41,759 bases of DNA from Streptomyces sp. CBMA156 (GTDB lineage: Bacteria > Actinomycetota > Actinomycetes > Streptomycetales > Streptomycetaceae), in NCBI RefSeq assembly GCF_014596515.1, contig NZ_MSJQ01000412.1:1-41759 (forward strand), written 5' to 3'. This document shows, one piece after another, positions 37,845 to 41,759 of this stretch (its first letter is position 1; each line of letters opens with the position of its first letter). A program made the position numbers and the translations under genes. The notes below the pieces were generated by a model. That model ran no database searches and was not told the origin of the DNA. It saw only the letters and a program-made list of their open reading frames with translations.

Positions 37845-40484
37845 TCAGCCCTGCGGCAGCGCCGCGAGCTGGGCGGTGATCCGGGCGATGTCGGCCTCGG
37901 CGGCCTCCTGGCGGCCGCGGATCTTGGCGACCACCTCGTCCGGCGCCTTGGCGAGGAACGCCTCGTTGCCGAGCTTGGCGGTGGTCTGGGTCTTCTCCTT
38001 CTCGGCGGCCGCGAGGTCCTTGGCCAGGCGCTTGCGCTCGGCCGCGACGTCGATGGTGCCGGAGAGGTCCAGCGAGACGGTGGCACCGGCGACCGGCAGC
38101 GAGGCGGTGGCCGCGAAGCCCTCCTCCGGGGTGGTCAGCCGCAGCAGCGACCGGATCGCGTCCTCGTGGACGGCGAGCACGGTGCCGGCCAGCTCCAGCC
38201 GGGCCGGGACGCGCTGCGCGGGCTGGAGGCCCTGGTCCGAACGGAACCGGCGGACCTCGGTGACCACCTGCTGGAGCGTGGCGATCTCCGACTCGGCGGC
38301 CGCGTCACGGTAGCCGCTGTCCTTCGGCCACTCGGCCACGACCAGCGACTCGGCGCCGGTGAGCGTGGTCCACAGCGCCTCGGTGACGAACGGGACGACC
38401 GGGTGCAGCAGGCGCAGCGTGACGTCCAGGACCTCGCCGAGCACCCGGCGCGAGGCGTCCGCCTGCGGGCCGCCCTTGGCCAGGGTGGTCTTGGAGAGCT
38501 CGACGTACCAGTCGAACACCTCGTCCCAGGCGAAGTGGTAGAGCGCGTCCGTGGCCTTGGCGAACTGGAAGTCGTCGTACAGCGCGTCCACCTTGGCGAC
38601 GGTGGCGTTCAGCCGCGACAGGATCCAGCGGTCGACCGCGGTCATGTCCTCCGGCGCGGGCAGCGGGCCCGCGGCGGTGGCGCCGTTCATCAGCGCGAAG
38701 CGGGTCGCGTTCCAGATCTTGTTGCAGAAGTTGCGCGAGCCCTTGACCCAGTCCTCGCCGATCGGCACGTCCGCGCCCGGGTTGGCGCCGCCGGCCAGGG
38801 TGAAGCGGACGGCGTCGGCGCCGTAGGCGTCCATCCAGTCCAGCGGGTCCACCGCGGTGCCGGAGGACTTCGACATCTTCTTGCCGAACTCGTCGCGCAC
38901 CAGACCGGTCAGGGCGACGGTCTTGAACGGCGCCTCGCCGTCCATCGCGTACAGGCCGAACATCATCATCCGGGCGACCCAGAAGAAGATGATGTCGTGG
39001 CCGGTCACCAGGACGTCGGTCGGGTAGAACTTCTCCAGGTCGGCGGTCTTCTCCGGCCAGCCGAGCGTGGAGAACGGCCACAGGCCGGAGGAGAACCAGG
39101 TGTCCAGGACGTCCGGGTCCTGGACCCAGCCCTCGCCGGTCGGCGGCTGCTCGTCCGGTCCGACGCAGACGACCTCGCCCTCCGGGCCGTACCAGACCGG
39201 GATCCGGTGGCCCCACCAGAGCTGGCGCGAGATGCACCAGTCGTACATGTTGTCGACCCAGTCGAAGTAGCGGCGCTCCAGCTCCTTCGGGTGGATCTCC
39301 ACCTTGCCGTCGCGGACGGCGTCGCCGGCGGCCTTGGCCAGCGGCTCGACCTTGACCCACCACTGGAGCGACAGCCGCGGCTCGACCACGGTGTGGCAGC
39401 GCGAGCAGTGGCCCACGGCGTGCATGTACGGGCGCTTCTCGGCGACGATCCGGCCCTGCTCGCGCAGCGCGCCGACGACGGCCGAGCGGGCCTCCAGCCG
39501 GTCCAGGCCGAGGAAGGGGCCGTGCACGGTGATCGCACCGCGATCGTCCATCACGGTCAGGTTGGGCAGGTCGTGGCGCTGGCCGATGGCGAAGTCGTTC
39601 GGGTCGTGCGCGGGCGTCACCTTGACGGCGCCGGTGCCGAACTCCGGGTCGACGTGCTCGTCCGCGACGACCGGGATCTCGCGGTCGGTCAGCGGCAGCT
39701 TGATGGTGCGGCCGACCAGGTGGCGGTAGCGCTCGTCCTCCGGGTGGACGGCCACCGCGGTGTCGCCCAGCATCGTCTCGGCCCGGGTGGTGGCGACGAT
39801 GATCGAGTCGTCGCCCTCGCCGTAACGGATCGAGACCAGCTCGCCCGGCGTCTCCTCGTGCTCCACCTCGATGTCGGACAGCGCGGTGAGGCAGCGCGGG
39901 CACCAGTTGATGATGCGCTCGGCGCGGTAGATCAGGCCGTCGTCGAAGAGCCGCTTGAAGATGGTCTGGACGGACTGGGAGAGGCCCTCGTCCATGGTGA
40001 AGCGCTCGCGGGACCAGTCCACGCCGTCGCCGAGGCGGCGCATCTGGCCGAGGATGCGGCCGCCGTAGCTCTTCTTCCACTCCCAGACCTTCTCGACGAA
40101 GGCCTCCCGGCCCAGGTCGTGCCGGGACAGGCCGGACTCGGCGAGCTGCTGCTCGACCTTGTTCTGGGTGGCGATGCCGGCGTGGTCCATGCCCGGCAGC
40201 CAGAGCGTCTCGTAGCCCTGCATGCGCTTGCGGCGGGTCAGCGCGTCCATCAGCGTGTGCTGGAAGGCGTGGCCCAGGTGCAGGGCGCCGGTGACGTTCG
40301 GCGGCGGGATGACGATGGTGTAGGCGGGCTTGTCGCTCTTCGCGTCCGCCGTGAAGTAGCCACGGTCCACCCAGCGCTCGTACAGCTCGCCCTCTACGTC
40401 CGCGGGGGTGTAGGTCGTCGGGAGGGTTGCTGCTTCGTCCCCGGCAAAGGTGCTCACGGGGCGCTGGTTCGTCGTGTCGGTCAC
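37845..40484 (-). CDS. valS: Valyl-tRNA synthetase
   Basis: 879 aa from GTG 40484, the start giving VTDTTNQRP; further upstream in-frame codons lie beyond the promoter. Class I HIGH motif as HLGH in PPPNVTGALHLGH, the editing domain with TTRAETMLGDTAVAVHPED, KMSKS in FGKKMSKSSGTAVDP, an anticodon-binding domain, and the C-terminal coiled-coil arm (RKRLAKDLAAAEKEKTQTT) typical of ValRS. Charges tRNA-Val. In related genomes valS is followed directly by folC; here five kilobases of other genes intervene. Confidence 0.96.
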   Translation of the reverse strand: MTDTTNQRPVSTFAGDEAATLPTTYTPADVEGELYERWVDRGYFTADAKSDKPAYTIVIPPPNVTGALHLGHAFQHTLMDALTRRKRMQGYETLWLPGMDHAGIATQNKVEQQLAESGLSRHDLGREAFVEKVWEWKKSYGGRILGQMRRLGDGVDWSRERFTMDEGLSQSVQTIFKRLFDDGLIYRAERIINWCPRCLTALSDIEVEHEETPGELVSIRYGEGDDSIIVATTRAETMLGDTAVAVHPEDERYRHLVGRTIKLPLTDREIPVVADEHVDPEFGTGAVKVTPAHDPNDFAIGQRHDLPNLTVMDDRGAITVHGPFLGLDRLEARSAVVGALREQGRIVAEKRPYMHAVGHCSRCHTVVEPRLSLQWWVKVEPLAKAAGDAVRDGKVEIHPKELERRYFDWVDNMYDWCISRQLWWGHRIPVWYGPEGEVVCVGPDEQPPTGEGWVQDPDVLDTWFSSGLWPFSTLGWPEKTADLEKFYPTDVLVTGHDIIFFWVARMMMFGLYAMDGEAPFKTVALTGLVRDEFGKKMSKSSGTAVDPLDWMDAYGADAVRFTLAGGANPGADVPIGEDWVKGSRNFCNKIWNATRFALMNGATAAGPLPAPEDMTAVDRWILSRLNATVAKVDALYDDFQFAKATDALYHFAWDEVFDWYVELSKTTLAKGGPQADASRRVLGEVLDVTLRLLHPVVPFVTEALWTTLTGAESLVVAEWPKDSGYRDAAAESEIATLQQVVTEVRRFRSDQGLQPAQRVPARLELAGTVLAVHEDAIRSLLRLTTPEEGFAATASLPVAGATVSLDLSGTIDVAAERKRLAKDLAAAEKEKTQTTAKLGNEAFLAKAPDEVVAKIRGRQEAAEADIARITAQLAALPQG

Positions 40485-40513
40485 GACGCACAGTTTACGT
40501 AACCGGAGGACCG
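40485..40513 (-). promoter_or_regulatory. valS promoter giving a leaderless mRNA
   Basis: Minus-strand TAAACT (40497-40492) lies 7 bases before the GTG start, with GTGACC sixteen bases upstream as a fair -35. Transcription should begin at or next to the GTG, so no leader, T-box or riboswitch can be present from this promoter. Confidence 0.5.
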
Positions 40514-40674
40514 GGTCACGAACGGCTTTCGGCCCGCGGCGCCGCCACGCCCGGCCGGGCCCGCACCGGGCACCGTGCGGTAGCGTGCCCGGGCACTCGT
40601 CCGGCGGACCGGACGGGCACGGAACGACTCGACACACCACAGGCCGCGGGTGCGGCGGGGGAGCACGGACGCAG

Positions 40675-41553
40675 ATGTACGGCCAGGGACAGCAGTATCC
40701 GCAGGGACAGCCGCAGCAGCCCCACGGGGGCCCGCCGCCGCAGTACGGCCAACCCCAGCAGCCCTACGGGGCGCCCCAGCCGCAGTACGGGCAACCCCAG
40801 TACGGCCAGCCCCAGCAAGGTCAGCCCCAGTACGGCCAGCCGCCGCAGCAGCCCTACGGCGCGCCCCAGCAGCCGTACGGCGCGCCGCCGCAGGCGCCGT
40901 ACGGCCAGCCGGGCTACCCGCCCCCTCCGCGGCCCAGGGGCAAGGGCGGCCTGGTGATCGGGCTGGTGATCGGCGCGCTGGTGCTGGGCGGCGGCGGCTT
41001 CGCCGCCTGGAAGTTCCTCGGCGGCAGCGACTCGGGCGGCAGCTACCGGATCTCCACCCCGCAGACCCTCCCGGACGGCTACACCCAGAAGTCGGCCAAG
41101 GAGGAGGCCGTCGACCCGACCAAGCCCGAGTCGAAGGACGCCGAGAAGTACGGCAGCGGCCTCACCGTCGTGATCGCCAGTTACGCCAAGGGCGGCGACC
41201 CGACGGACAGCCTCTCGGTGACCGGCTTCTACGGGACCATCAACGACCCCGGCCAGATCGTCGAGGAGTCCGGGAAGGGCGGCGGCGGCGTCACCTGGAC
41301 CACCCCGCTGGCCGACTTCCCGGCCAAGGACGACCACGCCTCCTCGGGCCGGCTCTCCTGCGGCGTCTACTCGCTGCTGGGCGGCAAGACCCAGTCCACG
41401 GTCTGCATCTGGGCGGACAAGTCGACCTACGCCCGGGTGACCTTCACCAAGGTCAGTGTCACGGCGGCCGGCGTCGGCGGCTCGGCCCTCACCCCCGCCC
41501 AGGCCGCCGAGAAGACCCGGGCGATCCGCGACACCATGAAGACCGCCAAGTAG
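40675..41553 (+). CDS. Single-pass membrane protein with Q/P/Y/G-rich N terminus
   Basis: 292 aa from ATG 40675. Residues 1-82 are repeats of the QYGQP and QPYGAP kind. A short basic stretch (RPRGKGG) leads into one membrane segment (LVIGLVIGALVLGGGGFAAW), so the N terminus should be cytoplasmic. The extracellular part of about 180 residues has two Cys (SCGVYSLL, STVCIWAD) that may form a disulfide. This arrangement is common in Streptomyces membrane proteins of unknown role. The upstream gap shows no clear promoter. Confidence 0.8.
   Translation: MYGQGQQYPQGQPQQPHGGPPPQYGQPQQPYGAPQPQYGQPQYGQPQQGQPQYGQPPQQPYGAPQQPYGAPPQAPYGQPGYPPPPRPRGKGGLVIGLVIGALVLGGGGFAAWKFLGGSDSGGSYRISTPQTLPDGYTQKSAKEEAVDPTKPESKDAEKYGSGLTVVIASYAKGGDPTDSLSVTGFYGTINDPGQIVEESGKGGGGVTWTTPLADFPAKDDHASSGRLSCGVYSLLGGKTQSTVCIWADKSTYARVTFTKVSVTAAGVGGSALTPAQAAEKTRAIRDTMKTAK
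40683..40925 (+). repeat. Coding repeats for the Q/P/Y/G-rich segment
   Basis: Irregular units such as cagtacggccagccc and cagccctacggcgcgcc, coding QYGQP and QPYGAP, recur more than ten times. Length variation between strains is likely. Confidence 0.7.
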
Positions 41554-41603
41554 CCGACCCCGGCTCCCGGCCGCGCACGCGAGAGGGCCCCGCACCGGAT
41601 CCT

Positions 41604-41759
41604 TGGGTTCCAGTGGTCGTTGCAACACCGTTTGGTTCTCAGGTGGTGAGTAGATCACGTAGACGCTCGGCTGGAGTGTTCCAGCCGAGCGTCTTGCGTG
41701 GACGGCCGTTGAGTTCCTGGGCGACGTGTTCGAGGTCTTCGGGGCTGTGGACGCTGAGG
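41604..41759 (-). mobile_element. Right end of an IS30-family insertion sequence (truncated by the window)
   Basis: The element is recognised from the transposase C terminus it carries. The sequence just beyond the stop, ggttccagtggtcgttgcaa (about 41606-41625), looks like the terminal inverted repeat of actinobacterial IS30 elements. The exact outer base and the other end are not determinable here. Confidence 0.65.
41639..41759 (-). CDS. IS30-family transposase, C-terminal fragment (partial)
   Basis: Thirty-nine residues before the stop, reading ...LSVHSPEDLEHVAQELNGR then PRKTLGWNTPAERLRDLLTT. The NGRPRKTLGWNTPAE motif near the end of the catalytic domain is diagnostic of IS30 transposases. 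The 5' part lies beyond the window edge, so whether the gene is intact cannot be judged. Confidence 0.85.
   Translation of the reverse strand, partial: LSVHSPEDLEHVAQELNGRPRKTLGWNTPAERLRDLLTT

Noticed and set aside
40485..40674. T-box or riboswitch before valS
   Set aside because: The promoter appears to sit 7 bases before the start codon, leaving no room, and no T-box sequence is visible.
40683..40925. CRISPR-like or minisatellite array
   Set aside because: Repeats are in frame, irregular and code QYGQP/QPYGAP; no spacers.
1..41759. tRNA or rRNA genes, prophage genes, attachment sites, toxin-antitoxin pairs
   Set aside because: I looked for cloverleaf-like and conserved rRNA stretches and for phage or integrase motifs and saw none; an exact tRNA scan could not be run.

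Overview
The window is about 42 kb of very GC-rich DNA with strong third-position GC bias, GTG starts, many stop/start overlaps and a rodA-mrdA-mreDCB-ndk-folC-valS block. Together these point to a filamentous actinomycete of the Streptomyces/Kitasatospora group. That assignment rests on gene order and protein signatures, not on a 16S sequence.

Layout. (1) 9-5189 (+): a dipeptide/oligopeptide ABC importer operon: lipoprotein binding protein, two permeases, and one protein carrying both ATPase domains. (2) 5257-7814 (-): an SGNH hydrolase/acyltransferase and an MFS exporter in a GTGA-overlapping pair, with an operator-like palindrome in the leader. (3) 8021-15788 (+): a probable small-molecule pathway: membrane acyltransferase, cytochrome P450, MIO-type aromatic amino acid lyase/aminomutase, PaaK-like adenylate-forming ligase, a 26-codon coupling ORF, and an AsnB-like amide synthetase with a damaged glutaminase site. 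Two large hairpins close it against a convergent methyltransferase/cyclase-family pair (15940-17707, -). A divergent MarR regulator follows (17794-18300, +). (4) 18306-23470: accessory genes (serine hydrolase, nitroreductase, LuxR-type regulator with a pseudo-receiver, F420-type oxidoreductase, ArsR regulator, NTF2-like protein). TTCGAA-containing palindromes and a leaderless Cys-rich micro-ORF lie in their intergenic regions. (5) 23559-32454 (-): conserved core block: rodA, mrdA (PBP2), mreD, mreC, mreB, ndk, a DUF4233-like membrane protein gene and folC. (6) 32633-37532: glycosyltransferase, UDP-GlcNAc 2-epimerase, secreted GH18 chitinase with a DasR-type site, and an unknown gene, all sitting between folC and valS. 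(7) 37845-40484 (-) valS; 40675-41553 (+) a Q/P/Y/G-rich single-pass membrane protein; 41639-41759 (-) the 3' end of an IS30-family transposase running off the window.

The most novel part is region 3. A MIO lyase, a free-standing adenylate-forming ligase and an AsnB-type amide synthetase lie together with a P450, two possible acyltransferases, a methyltransferase and an exporter, and the window shows no PKS, NRPS or carrier protein. The genes fit a compact, carrier-free route to a modified aromatic (amino) acid amide, ester or lactam. The product cannot be read from sequence alone.

The cell-wall block is ordinary in content but shows legible regulation: a sigma-E-like promoter before mreB, a 14-bp hairpin between mreB and mreC, and an apparently leaderless valS.
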